Assembly (NCBI RefSeq): GCF_021650935.1
Contig: NZ_CP091244.1
Location: forward strand, 3,410,001 to 3,474,000
Length of the DNA stretch: 64,000 nucleotides
Reading direction: 5' to 3'
Origin: Thiothrix winogradskyi
Lineage (GTDB): Bacteria > Pseudomonadota > Gammaproteobacteria > Thiotrichales > Thiotrichaceae
The notes below the pieces were generated by a model. It did not search any database. It was not told the origin of the DNA and saw only the letters and a program-made list of their open reading frames with translations. Position 1 is the stretch's first letter. Each line of letters begins with the position of its first letter. Positions 44,066 to 53,372 of the stretch are shown here, piece by piece. Both the position numbers and the translations under genes were made by a program.

Positions 44066-45226
44066 ATGAAACACATTACCGTCGCCCTGCTCGTTGCTGC
44101 TGCCTTATCAGGTTGTGGCACCTTATCGCAAATGACGACAGCGGTTATTCCTGCCAAAACGGAAAACCCGCCCAAGGCATTAAAGGAAATCAAAGCCAGT
44201 GCCACCGTGCGCACCTTATGGCAAGTCAGTACAGGTAGTGGCAGCGGCAAAGACTATGTGCGCATCCATCCCTCGGTAGATGATAGCGCGGTATTAGTGG
44301 CGGGCGGACGTTCGGCAAGTGCCTGGAGCAAAGCCAACGGCGGGCGCATCTGGCAAACCACGCTTGATGGTGATGTAACCGGCGGGGTCAGCGGCGGCGC
44401 AGGCGGCGCATTCCTCGGCACGGGGAATGGCAATGCCATTGCCTTAGAGCGGCAGACCGGCAAAATTCTCTGGTCCACGCCCTTGGGCAGCGAAGTATTG
44501 GCAGCATCAGCGCCTAATAACGGTGTCGTGGTATTCCGCACCAGCAATGGCGGTTTGCACGGTCTTTCCACGCAAAGCGGGCAAATTCTCTGGCAAGAGG
44601 GGCGTAAAAGCCCGACGCTTTCCCTACGTGGTGCCAGCACTCCGATTGTCGTGGGCGGCATGGTCATCGCCGGTTTTGACAATGGCGTAGTCACGGCTTT
44701 CGACATGCAAAGCGGCAAAGGGCTGTGGGAAGTTACCCTGTCCGTGCCACGCGGCAGCAGCGATCTTGACCGCATGACCGACGTGGATGGCGAAATGAAA
44801 GCCTTGGGCGAAGCGCTGTTTGCCGCGAGTTACAACGGGCGGATTGCAGGCATCAATATGCGTGACGGCAGTGTCGCTTGGGCAGCACCCTACTCCAGCT
44901 ATACCGGCGTGGATGCTGACCCGAATGGCTTGTATACCAGCAGTGACGCGGGCGATCTGTGGAAACTGGAACCGCTTTCTGGCAACCCGGTGTGGAAAAT
45001 GGATGACCTGCAACGTCGCCAACCCACTGCGCCAGCGCTACTTGGTCAATACCTCGTCATCGGCGATTACCAAGGCTACTTGCATTGGATCAATACCAGC
45101 AACGGGCAAGTAGCTGCCCGCACCCAAGGCGACAAAACCGGCTACACCGTCGCCCCCGTCAAAGATGGCAATACCGTTTATACCTTAGGGAAAAGTGGCT
45201 TACTCTCGGCTTTCAGCATCCAATAA
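44066..45226 (+). CDS. bamB: Outer membrane assembly lipoprotein BamB
   Basis: A 386-residue beta-propeller lipoprotein of the BAM complex. The start at 44066 follows AAGGAT and opens into a signal peptide with lipobox LSGC; the longer frame at 44030 overlaps yfgM. Pyrrolo-quinoline-type WD-like repeats (KILWSTPLGSEVLAASAP, GQILWQEGRKSPTLSLRGAS) give an eight-bladed propeller. The expected der gene downstream is absent: bamB ends one base from the end of the convergent alcohol dehydrogenase gene. Confidence 0.95.
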   Translation: MKHITVALLVAAALSGCGTLSQMTTAVIPAKTENPPKALKEIKASATVRTLWQVSTGSGSGKDYVRIHPSVDDSAVLVAGGRSASAWSKANGGRIWQTTLDGDVTGGVSGGAGGAFLGTGNGNAIALERQTGKILWSTPLGSEVLAASAPNNGVVVFRTSNGGLHGLSTQSGQILWQEGRKSPTLSLRGASTPIVVGGMVIAGFDNGVVTAFDMQSGKGLWEVTLSVPRGSSDLDRMTDVDGEMKALGEALFAASYNGRIAGINMRDGSVAWAAPYSSYTGVDADPNGLYTSSDAGDLWKLEPLSGNPVWKMDDLQRRQPTAPALLGQYLVIGDYQGYLHWINTSNGQVAARTQGDKTGYTVAPVKDGNTVYTLGKSGLLSAFSIQ

Positions 45227-45227
45227 G

Positions 45228-46430
45228 CTACAGACAAACCCGAATCAGGTGCGCAATATCGGTATCGGTCAGCACAATCGGGTTGGTTTTCATGCTGGAA
45301 CCGCGTGAATGGGCGACGATTTTCGGAATATCGGCTTCCGTGACCCCAAAATCAGCCAAGCGCGGCAAGTGCAGTTTATGCGCCCAGGTGCTCAGGGTAT
45401 GCACCAAAAATACCCGCGCCCCAACCGGATCAACATGGTGGCTACGCCCCCGGAATAATTTGCCGATCGTGGTGTACTTGTCCAGTGCGGGATTATCGGG
45501 TTCGTTGGCTTCCATCAGGTCAATGTTTAAGCGCGTGGCTTCAGCAACCAACATGCCACAGCCAACCCCGTGACCAATCGGGTGAAACGCGCCTAGCGGA
45601 GCCACCACGCCATGCACCGACCCCAGCCCCGTTTGTGCCAAACAAATACCCGATAGCAGCGAAGCGTAAGCCATTTTGCCGCGAGCCACGCTATCGCTTG
45701 GGTCATTATAAAAAGCCAGCAAGCTATCGCGTACCGCTTCCATGCCCGACAAAGCTAACGCATCGGTCAACGGATTTGCGCGGGTAGACACATAAGCTTC
45801 CATCAACTGGGTGAACGCATCCATGCCATTGGCAGCAATTTGTGCGAGTGGGCAGCTTGCCAGCAGATCGGGATCAATGATGGCATATTCGGCGACTAAG
45901 CGATCATCCCGAAACGATTTCTTGAAACCGTGTTCGCCCTGTACCGACAGTACCGCGTTTTTAGTGGCTTCTGAACCCGTACCAGCCGTGGTAGGCACAG
46001 CGATGAACGGCGTGGCAGGGCCTTGATAAGGCAATTCCGGGCCAACACCTTCGAGATGATCCATCACCAAATTGCCCGGTTTGAGCAGCCCCGCCACCGC
46101 TTTGGCAGCATCCAAAGGGCTACCACCACCAATCCCAATGACCGCATCAAAACTCATATCCGGCAAGGCATTGCAGGCAGCGACGGTGGCATCCACCCAT
46201 TGCGGGGAGGGTTCTTGTGTCACCCGCCGAATTTCCCAGCTAAAACCAGCCGTTTGCAAGTCGTGAAACAACATCCCAGCAGCAACAGAATCCGTGAAGG
46301 AACCAGCCCCGGTGATAATCAGCAAGCGTTTACCGTATTGCGCGGCAATGGCAGGCAGCTTACGGATAGCACCCGCGCCGAATTCAATACGCGGCAGGCG
46401 GGCGATGGCAAAAGGGACGACAGTTAGCAT
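45228..46430 (-). CDS. Iron-containing alcohol dehydrogenase
   Basis: A 400-residue group III metal-dependent alcohol dehydrogenase. The NAD(P)-binding IGIGGGSPLDAAKAVAGLL, the VPTTAGTGSEAT segment, and metal ligands in NGMDAFTQLMEAYVS and GSVHGVVAPLGAFHPIGHGV are intact. Such enzymes reduce aldehydes or oxidise alcohols; which one here is not readable. It lies downstream of the PDH operon but after a strong terminator, so it has its own promoter or low read-through. Its stop is 2 bases from the bamB stop. Confidence 0.9.
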   Translation of the reverse strand: MLTVVPFAIARLPRIEFGAGAIRKLPAIAAQYGKRLLIITGAGSFTDSVAAGMLFHDLQTAGFSWEIRRVTQEPSPQWVDATVAACNALPDMSFDAVIGIGGGSPLDAAKAVAGLLKPGNLVMDHLEGVGPELPYQGPATPFIAVPTTAGTGSEATKNAVLSVQGEHGFKKSFRDDRLVAEYAIIDPDLLASCPLAQIAANGMDAFTQLMEAYVSTRANPLTDALALSGMEAVRDSLLAFYNDPSDSVARGKMAYASLLSGICLAQTGLGSVHGVVAPLGAFHPIGHGVGCGMLVAEATRLNIDLMEANEPDNPALDKYTTIGKLFRGRSHHVDPVGARVFLVHTLSTWAHKLHLPRLADFGVTEADIPKIVAHSRGSSMKTNPIVLTDTDIAHLIRVCL

Positions 46431-46494
46431 CAGGCAACTCCGATTTGAATGGGCTTAGCGCCTAACAAGCATGACGCATCCAACTAACTTAAGC

Positions 46495-46527
46495 AAAAAA
46501 AAGCGGCTCGTCGTTCACGCGAGCCGC
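46495..46527 (-). terminator. Rho-independent terminator of the PDH operon
   Basis: GCGGCTCG (46503-46510) and CGAGCCGC (46520-46527) form a stem with a 9-base loop. On the reverse strand it is followed by eight Ts (46502-46495). It lies about 100 bases past the lpdA stop. Confidence 0.85.
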
Positions 46528-46570
46528 CAACCGGTTTCTCACTTAACGTGAGGAGTCAAACTCAAAATCT

Positions 46571-46624
46571 CTCTCCCTCTTGCTCCCTTCCCCCCTTGCG
46601 GGGGTAAGGGCTGGGGATGGGGGG
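46571..46624. repeat. Palindromic repeat after the PDH-operon E3 gene
   Basis: A copy of the GC-rich family with CCCTTCCCCC and GGGGGTAAGGG around a short loop, lying just downstream of the lpdA stop and before the terminator. Confidence 0.65.
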
Positions 46625-46630
46625 TAATCT

Positions 46631-48397
46631 TTATTTCTTCGGCGCGTAAATATCCGTGCAAGTCCCCTCTGCGACTTCCGAAGCAAAGTTCAGCGTCTCA
46701 GAAAGCGTCGGATGCGGGTGAATCGTCAAACTCATGTCGTGCATATCCGCCCCCATTTCCAACGCCAGCACCGCCTCGGCAATCAGCTCACCAGCGTTTT
46801 TGCCCGCAATACCCGCGCCAATCAGTTGCCCAGTTGCCTTATCAAACAGCACCTTAGTCATGCCGTTGCTGGCATCCATCGCCAACGCCCGCCCACTCGC
46901 TGCCCAAGGGAACGCGCCTTTTTCATACGCAATCCCTTCCGCCTTGCACTGCTCTTCGGTCTTGCCCATCCACGCCACTTCTGGGTTGGTGTAAGCAACC
47001 GACGGAATGGTTTTCGCATCGAAATAGGCTTTATGCCCCGCAATCACCTCCGCTGCGACTTTGCCCTCGTGCGTGGCTTTGTGCGCCAGCATCGGCTGCC
47101 CCACGATGTCGCCAATCGCAAAAATGTGCGGCACATTGGTACGCATCTGATTATCCACCGGAATAAAGCCGCGTGTATCCGCAAACACCCCCGCCTTACC
47201 CGCGTCAATCAACCCACCATTTGGCGAACGCCCAATCGCCACCAACACCCGATCAAACGTATCCGTCGCAGGCGCACCTTTGCCCTCAAACGCACACACC
47301 AAACCCTCTGCCGTCGGCGTAATCGCGGTGACTTTGGTATTCAGGTAGATGTTCTCGTACATCCCCTTAATCTGGTTGTGCAAGGGCTTCACAATGTCAC
47401 GATCCGCACCGGGCATCAGTCCGGGTGAAAGTTCCACCACGGTAATGCTTGCACCAAGCGCATGATAAACCGTCGCCATTTCCAACCCGATAATCCCGCC
47501 ACCGACCACTAGCATCCGCTTGGGGATTTCCGGCAATTCCAGCGCATCGGTGGAATCCATCACCCGTGGATCGTCCCACGGAATAAACGGCAATTTCGTG
47601 ACTCGCGAACCGGCTGCAATGATGCAATTCGCAAACTTGATGGTTTGCTTGCTGCCATCATCCGCCGTCACCTCAACGGTATGCGCCGACGTGAAACGCC
47701 CGTAACCTTGCACGATTTGCACTTTGCGCTGCTTCGCCAAGCCTTTCAGCCCCACGGTCAGCTTACCAACCACATCGCTTTTATGCGCCCGCACGGCATC
47801 AAGGTCGATGTCCGGCTCGCCGAATTTCACACCGTGCTTGGCAAACTCCTTCGCCTCGTTGATCACTTCTGCCGTGTGCAATAACGCTTTGGAAGGGATG
47901 CAACCGACGTTGAGGCATACGCCACCGATATTGGGGTAACGCTCGATCAGCACCACTTTTTTGCCAAGGTCAGCAGCACGAAACGCAGCGGTATAACCAC
48001 CGGGGCCCGAGCCTAGAACGACGAGTTCGGTTTCAAGATCAGGAGAAAGACCCTCACCCCCCGCCCCCCTCTCCCGCGAAGCGGTAGAGGGGGAGGAAGA
48101 AGGTTCTTCACTTTTTAGCCCCTCTACCTCTGGGAGAGGGGTTGGGGTGAGGGTCTCTTCAATTTCCAACATCAGCAACGCCGACCCTTCCGACACCCGA
48201 TCCCCCACCTTCACCAGCATCTGCTTAACCGTGCCAGCAACAGGGCTTGGAATTTCCATCGACGATTTATCAGACTCAATCGTAATCAGCGAATCTTCCA
48301 CCTCAATCTGGAAACCAGCATCAACCAACACTTCAATGATTTCAACGTCTTTGAAGCTGCCAATGTCAGGGACTTTGACTTCGATAATCTTGCTCAT
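46631..48397 (-). CDS. lpdA: Dihydrolipoyl dehydrogenase with N-terminal lipoyl domain (E3 of PDH)
   Basis: A 588-residue fusion. Residues 1-80 are a lipoyl domain (lipoyl-lysine K44 in ESDKSSMEIPSPVAG), residues about 82-119 are a linker encoded by two opposed repeat copies, and from residue 124 an E3 core with GSGPGGYTAAFRAADLG, GGVCLNVGCIPSKALL, GGGIIGLEMATVYHALG and HPHPTLSETLNFASE. Lipoyl-E3 fusions are known in Neisseria and other proteobacteria. The lipoyl domain is almost identical to that of AceF over residues 11-55, pointing to a recent copy or gene conversion. The start overlaps the aceF stop by 4 bases. Confidence 0.95.
   Translation of the reverse strand: MSKIIEVKVPDIGSFKDVEIIEVLVDAGFQIEVEDSLITIESDKSSMEIPSPVAGTVKQMLVKVGDRVSEGSALLMLEIEETLTPTPLPEVEGLKSEEPSSSPSTASRERGAGGEGLSPDLETELVVLGSGPGGYTAAFRAADLGKKVVLIERYPNIGGVCLNVGCIPSKALLHTAEVINEAKEFAKHGVKFGEPDIDLDAVRAHKSDVVGKLTVGLKGLAKQRKVQIVQGYGRFTSAHTVEVTADDGSKQTIKFANCIIAAGSRVTKLPFIPWDDPRVMDSTDALELPEIPKRMLVVGGGIIGLEMATVYHALGASITVVELSPGLMPGADRDIVKPLHNQIKGMYENIYLNTKVTAITPTAEGLVCAFEGKGAPATDTFDRVLVAIGRSPNGGLIDAGKAGVFADTRGFIPVDNQMRTNVPHIFAIGDIVGQPMLAHKATHEGKVAAEVIAGHKAYFDAKTIPSVAYTNPEVAWMGKTEEQCKAEGIAYEKGAFPWAASGRALAMDASNGMTKVLFDKATGQLIGAGIAGKNAGELIAEAVLALEMGADMHDMSLTIHPHPTLSETLNFASEVAEGTCTDIYAPKK
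48051..48153. repeat. Two opposed palindromic repeats inside lpdA (lipoyl-E3 linker)
   Basis: One copy begins at 48051 (CCCTCACCCC) and the inverted partner ends at 48153 (GGGTGAGGG). Both are in frame with the gene and encode the proline/serine/glycine-rich linker between the lipoyl and E3 domains (TPTPLPEVEG and ASRERGAGGEG in the protein). Confidence 0.8.
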
Positions 48398-49743
48398 ACC
48401 AGCAACCTCCGAATATCACCCAGCATTTTGGCAAGGTAAGTGGTGAAACGTGCGCCATCCGCGCCATCAATCACGCGATGGTCATACGACAGCGACAGCG
48501 GCAACATCAAGCGCGGCGCGAATTCCTTACCGTTCCAGATTGGTTGCATATCGGATTTGGATACGCCCAAAATCGCCACTTCCGGCGCATTCACAATCGG
48601 GGTAAATTTCGTACCACCAATTCCGCCAAGGCTGGAAATCGAGAAGCAACCGCCCTGCATATCCGCCGGTTTCAGCTTCTTGTCACGCGCCTTCGCCGAC
48701 ATTTCTTTCAGCTCTTCGGAAAGCTGCATAATCGACTTTTTGTCCACATCACGGAACACGGGCACAACCAGTCCATCCGGCGTATCCACCGCCACTCCGA
48801 CATTGTAATAGCTTTTACGGATCAGGTTTTCGCCCTTCGCATCCAGCGAGGAATTGAAACGTGGGTAAGCCTTCAGACCCGCCACCACCGCTTTCATAAT
48901 GAATACCAGCGGGGTAATCTTCATTCCAGACTTGGCATTTTCCTCATTCAACTGCTTGCGGAAAGCCTCCAGATCGGTGATGTCGGCTTGATCGAACTGC
49001 GTGACGTGCGGAATGTGTACCCAGTTGCGGTGCAAGAATTCGCCGGTCAGCTTATTGATGCGCGACAACGGCACGGTTTCGATTGCACCCCATTGGCTGA
49101 AATCAATATCCGGCATGGGTGCAACGCCCAATGTATTACCGGCAGCCGCACTTCTGCCCGGCACGCCGCCCATACTCATCACATCTTTGATGTACGCTTT
49201 CACGTCTTCTTGGGTAATGCGCCCCTTGCGGCCAGAGCCTTTGACTTTGTTCAGGTCAGCACCAAGTTCGCGGGCAAACTTGCGCACGGACGGGGTGGCG
49301 TAAGCTTTGCTGAAGTCGAGTTTTGAAGAGGAAGAAGCCCCCTTCCCTAACCCTTCCCCCGCAAGGGGTGAAGGGGACAAGACGGGTACAACAACTGGCT
49401 TAGGTTCGGAGGCTGTCTTCGCCCCTTCCCCCCTTGCGGGGGAAGGCTGGGATGGGGGGACTTGCGAAGCAACAGCCGCGCCAGCGGCTGCCTCTTCCAC
49501 CTCCATCACCACCTCCATCATCACCACCAAACTCCCTTCCGAAATCCGATCCCCCACCTTCACCTTCAGCTCTTTAATCACGCCCGCGACCGGCGATGGA
49601 ATTTCCATCGACGATTTGTCGGATTCAATCGTGATCAACGAGTCTTCAACAGCGATGGTGTCGCCAACGTTCACCAATACTTCAATGATTTCAACATCTT
49701 TAAAGCTGCCAATGTCTGGCACTAAAACTTCTTGGATTGCCAT
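48394..49743 (-). CDS. aceF: Dihydrolipoyllysine acetyltransferase (E2 of PDH)
   Basis: A 449-residue E2 of pyruvate dehydrogenase with a single lipoyl domain (K43 in SDKSSMEIPSPVAG), whereas E. coli has three. A linker (about residues 84-140) carries two repeat-derived peptides, PSQPSPARGEG and LSPSPLAGEGLGKG. A subunit-binding domain (ATPSVRKFARELGADLNKV) and a catalytic domain with SYDHRVIDGADGARF follow. It is 11 bp after aceE and overlaps the downstream lpdA by 4 bases. Confidence 0.95.
   Translation of the reverse strand: MAIQEVLVPDIGSFKDVEIIEVLVNVGDTIAVEDSLITIESDKSSMEIPSPVAGVIKELKVKVGDRISEGSLVVMMEVVMEVEEAAAGAAVASQVPPSQPSPARGEGAKTASEPKPVVVPVLSPSPLAGEGLGKGASSSSKLDFSKAYATPSVRKFARELGADLNKVKGSGRKGRITQEDVKAYIKDVMSMGGVPGRSAAAGNTLGVAPMPDIDFSQWGAIETVPLSRINKLTGEFLHRNWVHIPHVTQFDQADITDLEAFRKQLNEENAKSGMKITPLVFIMKAVVAGLKAYPRFNSSLDAKGENLIRKSYYNVGVAVDTPDGLVVPVFRDVDKKSIMQLSEELKEMSAKARDKKLKPADMQGGCFSISSLGGIGGTKFTPIVNAPEVAILGVSKSDMQPIWNGKEFAPRLMLPLSLSYDHRVIDGADGARFTTYLAKMLGDIRRLLV
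49338..49460. repeat. Two palindromic repeats inside the aceF linker
   Basis: Copies at 49338-49376 and 49420-49460 have the arms CCCTTCCCCC and GGGGTGAAGGGG, or CCCCTTCCCCCC and GGGGGAAGG. Both keep the aceF frame and encode the linker peptides noted for that gene. Confidence 0.75.
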
Positions 49744-49754
49744 GATTGCGCTCC

Positions 49755-52412
49755 TTATGCCAGACGTGGGTTAGGTTTTTCGGGGTTGATGCCGTATTTT
49801 TCCATCACTTTGACCAAATCAGCGGCTGGCAGGGATTTTTCATCCACCAACGCTTTTAGTGCAGCAATTACGATGTAATGACGGTTCACCTCGAAATGTT
49901 TACGCAATTGCGCACGGGTATCGCTACGCCCGAAACCGTCTGTCCCCAGCACCGTGAACGGCATCGGCAGCCACGCACGGATTTGGTCAGGGTATTGGCG
50001 GATGTAGTCAGTCGCCGCAATTGCAGGCCCGCGTTGGCCTTTCATCGCTTGCGTCACATACGGCACTTTCGCGTCTTCCAGCGGGTGCAACATATTCCAG
50101 CGGTCACAATCACGGGCTTCGCGGGCAATTTCGTTGAAGCTGGTCACGCTCCACACATTCGCATCCACGCCCCATTCCTTGTCGAGCATTTCTGCGGCGG
50201 CGATCACTTCGCGTAAGATCGTGCCGGAACCCATCAGTTGTACTTTCTTACGCTTCTTGCCGCCACCACTAAACAAATACATGCCTTTGACAATGCCGTC
50301 TTCACAACCGGCAGGCATGGCTGGGTGTATGTAGTTTTCGTTCATTGTGGTGATGTAGTAATACACATCCTCCTGATCCTGATACATGCGTTTCAGGCCA
50401 TTCTGGATAATCACCGCGAGTTCATAGGAGAAAGTTGGGTCGTAAGACAAGCAGTTGGGAATCAAGCCCGCCTGAATCAGGCCATGCCCATCCTGATGCT
50501 GCAAGCCTTCACCCGCGAGTGTGGTTCTACCAGCAGTGCCACCAATCAGGAAGCCCCGTGCACGGCAATCACCCGCAGCCCAAGCCAAATCGCCAATGCG
50601 CTGGAAGCCGAACATGGAGTAGTAAATGTAGAACGGCACCATATTTACGCCGTGGGTGCTGTACGCCGTTGCCGCTGCAATCCATGAAGAGAACGCGCCC
50701 GCTTCGTTGATGCCCTCTTCCAAAATCTGCCCGGATTTGTCCTCTTTGTAGAACATGACCTGATCTTTATCCTGCGGCTCGTACAACTGCCCGACCGAAG
50801 AATAAATGCCCATTTGACGGAACATGCCTTCCATACCGAAAGTACGCGCCTCATCCGGCACGATGGGTACAACGTTTTTACCCATGTTCTTGTCACGTGC
50901 TAACAAGGTCAGCAAGCGCACGAACACCATTGTTGTGGACATTTCGCGGTCGCCCGTGCTTTCCAGCAACGGTTGGAAAATGGAAATATCCGGTACTTTC
51001 AACGGGGTGGCGTGCGTTTGGCGTTGCGGCAAAAAACCGCCGAGCGCTTTGCGACGCTCCAGCATGTACTGCATTTCTTCGCCATTCGGATCGGGGCGGA
51101 AGTATTTGGCCGCCGCCGCATCTTCATCACTCAACGGAATGTTGAAGCGGTTTTTGTACGCAATCATTTCCTCGCCAGACAATTTCTTCTGCGAGTGAGT
51201 ACGGTTCTGGCCTTCACCGGCGGAACCCATCCCGTAACCTTTCACGGTGTGCGCAAGGATAACGGTCGGCTGACCGGTGTGATTCACGGCTGCGTGATAC
51301 GCGGCATAAACCTTGTGCGGATCGTGACCACCCCGGTTCAGACGCCAGATATCGGCATCGCTCATCTTGGCAACCATTTCCTTCAATTCAGGGTATTTGC
51401 CAAAGAAGTTTTCACGGACAAACTTGCCGTCTTTGGATTTGTAGTTTTGGTATTCGCCGTCAACGGCTTCCATCATGCGCTGCTTGAGCAAGCCATCTTT
51501 ATCCATTGACAGCAGAGGATCCCAATAGGAACCCCACAGCACCTTAATGACATTCCAGCCAGCCCCCCGGAACACCGCTTCGAGTTCCTGCACAATCTTG
51601 CCGTTGCCACGCACGGGGCCATCAAGACGTTGCAGGTTGCAGTTCACCACCCACACGAGGTTATCGAGTTTTTCGCGCCCACCGAGAGAAATCGCGCCAA
51701 GGGTTTCCGGCTCATCGGTTTCACCGTCGCCAACGAACGCCCACACCTTGCGGTTAGCCGTTTCAGCCAACTTGCGGTCTTGCAGGTATTTCATGAAACG
51801 CGCTTGGTAGATCGACTTGATCGGTCCCAAGCCCATTGAAACCGTGGGGAATTGCCAGTAATCCGGCATCAACCACGGGTGCGGATACGACGATAAACCA
51901 CCACCATCGACTTCCTGACGGAAATTGTCCAATTCAGCTTCGGTAAAACGCCCTTCGAGGAAGGAACGCGCATACATCCCCGGCGCAGCGTGACCTTGGA
52001 TATACAGCAAGTCGCCGCCGTGTTGCGGAGAAGGCGCGTGCCAGAAATGGTTCATGCCCACGTCATACAGCGTGGCAGCCGAAGCGAAGGTAGCAATATG
52101 CCCGCCCAGTTCTGGGCTTTCGCGGTTAGCACGCACTACCATCGCGGCAGCATTCCAACGGATATAAGAGCGTAAGCGGGCCTCAATCGCCGGTTTGCCG
52201 GGGGTATAGGTTTCTTTATGCGGGGGAATCGTATTGATATAGGCGGTGTTAGCCGAGTATGGCAGGTTGGCTCCGTTTTGACGGGCAGTGGCAATCAGTT
52301 CTTCCAATAGAAAGTGAGCGCGTTCCACACCTTCGGCTTCAATGACAGCTTCCAATGATTCAATCCATTCACTGGTTTCTTGAAAATCAACATCTTGTGG
52401 CGATTTATTCAT
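49755..52412 (-). CDS. aceE: Pyruvate dehydrogenase E1 component
   Basis: An 885-residue homodimeric thiamine-diphosphate E1 that decarboxylates pyruvate and acetylates the lipoyl groups of AceF. Start 52412 (MNKSPQDVDFQETSEWIESL) is preferred to the frame's first codon at 52448, whose extra peptide resembles repeat translation (ALSQRERG). The TPP motif GDGETDEPETLGAISLGGRE...NLVWVVNCN is intact. First gene of aceE-aceF-lpdA. About 200 bp of AT-rich DNA upstream (52413-52620) is shared with the divergent rnt gene. Confidence 0.97.
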   Translation of the reverse strand: MNKSPQDVDFQETSEWIESLEAVIEAEGVERAHFLLEELIATARQNGANLPYSANTAYINTIPPHKETYTPGKPAIEARLRSYIRWNAAAMVVRANRESPELGGHIATFASAATLYDVGMNHFWHAPSPQHGGDLLYIQGHAAPGMYARSFLEGRFTEAELDNFRQEVDGGGLSSYPHPWLMPDYWQFPTVSMGLGPIKSIYQARFMKYLQDRKLAETANRKVWAFVGDGETDEPETLGAISLGGREKLDNLVWVVNCNLQRLDGPVRGNGKIVQELEAVFRGAGWNVIKVLWGSYWDPLLSMDKDGLLKQRMMEAVDGEYQNYKSKDGKFVRENFFGKYPELKEMVAKMSDADIWRLNRGGHDPHKVYAAYHAAVNHTGQPTVILAHTVKGYGMGSAGEGQNRTHSQKKLSGEEMIAYKNRFNIPLSDEDAAAAKYFRPDPNGEEMQYMLERRKALGGFLPQRQTHATPLKVPDISIFQPLLESTGDREMSTTMVFVRLLTLLARDKNMGKNVVPIVPDEARTFGMEGMFRQMGIYSSVGQLYEPQDKDQVMFYKEDKSGQILEEGINEAGAFSSWIAAATAYSTHGVNMVPFYIYYSMFGFQRIGDLAWAAGDCRARGFLIGGTAGRTTLAGEGLQHQDGHGLIQAGLIPNCLSYDPTFSYELAVIIQNGLKRMYQDQEDVYYYITTMNENYIHPAMPAGCEDGIVKGMYLFSGGGKKRKKVQLMGSGTILREVIAAAEMLDKEWGVDANVWSVTSFNEIAREARDCDRWNMLHPLEDAKVPYVTQAMKGQRGPAIAATDYIRQYPDQIRAWLPMPFTVLGTDGFGRSDTRAQLRKHFEVNRHYIVIAALKALVDEKSLPAADLVKVMEKYGINPEKPNPRLA

Positions 52413-52620
52413 TATGATTCCTCTCTCTCTTTGCGATAAAGCTGGCATACTAAATGACTCCAGCAGTCTAGATGCACAAAAACAATAACATACCCCAATA
52501 CCATTTTGAAGAAAAAGTTAAACCATAAAATAAAAACTTATTTTTCATAAGCTTAAAATCGAAAAATAATTTTTAAATTCTTTTGTAGGCATTTTCTATC
52601 AGTTCCGTTAAGCTCTCGTT

Positions 52621-53262
52621 ATGACAGATGATATAGATATAATTCCCATTGCCGGACGTTTCCGGGGCTTCCTCCCTGTAGTCGTGGATGTAGAAACGGG
52701 TGGCTTTGATTGCCGCAAGGATGCGTTGCTAGAATTGGCAGCCGTGGTGTTGCGCATCGACGAAAAAGGTGAGCTATCCCGCCACCGCACGTTCAATTGG
52801 CACATCGAACCCTTTCCCAATGCCAATATGGATCCCAAATCGCTGGAAGTGAATGGTATCAAACCGTTCAGCCCACTGCGCATGGCAGTGCCAGAACCAA
52901 AAGCGATGGAAGAATTCTTTAAGGTAATCCGCAAAGAAGTGAAGCTCAACCGCTGCAACCGCGCCATTCTGGTCGGGCATAATGCGCCGTTTGACTTGAA
53001 CTTTGTCCATGCCGCTTCTGACCGCATTAAAGCCACGCGCAATCCGTTCCACCCGTTTAGCACGCTGGATACGGTTTCATTGGGGGCAGTGATGTATGGG
53101 CAGACGGTATTAGCACGCTTGGCGCAAGCCGCAGGCATGGGGTGGGATGCCGATTGTGCGCATTCAGCCGTGTATGATGCTGAAAAGACAGCGGATTTAT
53201 TTTGCCATTTCGTGAATACTTGGCAAACGCTAGATGCGGCGTTTAAAGCGGTCGAGAATTAA
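52621..53262 (+). CDS. rnt: Ribonuclease T
   Basis: A 213-residue DEDDh exoribonuclease that trims 3' ends of tRNA and other stable RNAs. Exo I VVVDVETGGFDCRKDALLEL, Exo II VGHNAPFDLNFVHAASDR and Exo III HSAVYDAEKTADLF contain the catalytic D, E, D, D and H. Start ATG at 52621. It is divergent from aceE and convergent with potD across a 101-bp palindromic element. Confidence 0.95.
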   Translation: MTDDIDIIPIAGRFRGFLPVVVDVETGGFDCRKDALLELAAVVLRIDEKGELSRHRTFNWHIEPFPNANMDPKSLEVNGIKPFSPLRMAVPEPKAMEEFFKVIRKEVKLNRCNRAILVGHNAPFDLNFVHAASDRIKATRNPFHPFSTLDTVSLGAVMYGQTVLARLAQAAGMGWDADCAHSAVYDAEKTADLFCHFVNTWQTLDAAFKAVEN

Positions 53263-53271
53263 ATAACCGAG

Positions 53272-53372
53272 AAGAGACCCCACCCCAGCCCTCCCCTTGC
53301 CAGGGGAGGGAGTTAAGACAGCAGAACGCTGTTGTTCCTCCACTGGTAAGGGGAGGTTAGGAGGGGTCTCTT
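53272..53372. repeat. 101-bp MITE-like palindromic element between rnt and potD
   Basis: It begins AAGAGACCCC (53272-53281) and ends GGGGTCTCTT (53363-53372), a perfect 10-bp terminal inverted repeat. The interior has a GGGAGG-rich palindrome of the same general family as the CCCTCACCCC repeat. It ends on the potD stop codon, so it can serve both convergent genes as a terminator. Confidence 0.75.

Noticed and set aside
52413..52620. PdhR-type operator before aceE
   Set aside because: The AT-rich 208-bp gap shows no AATTGGT-n-ACCAATT palindrome; only weak 5-bp inverted repeats are visible.
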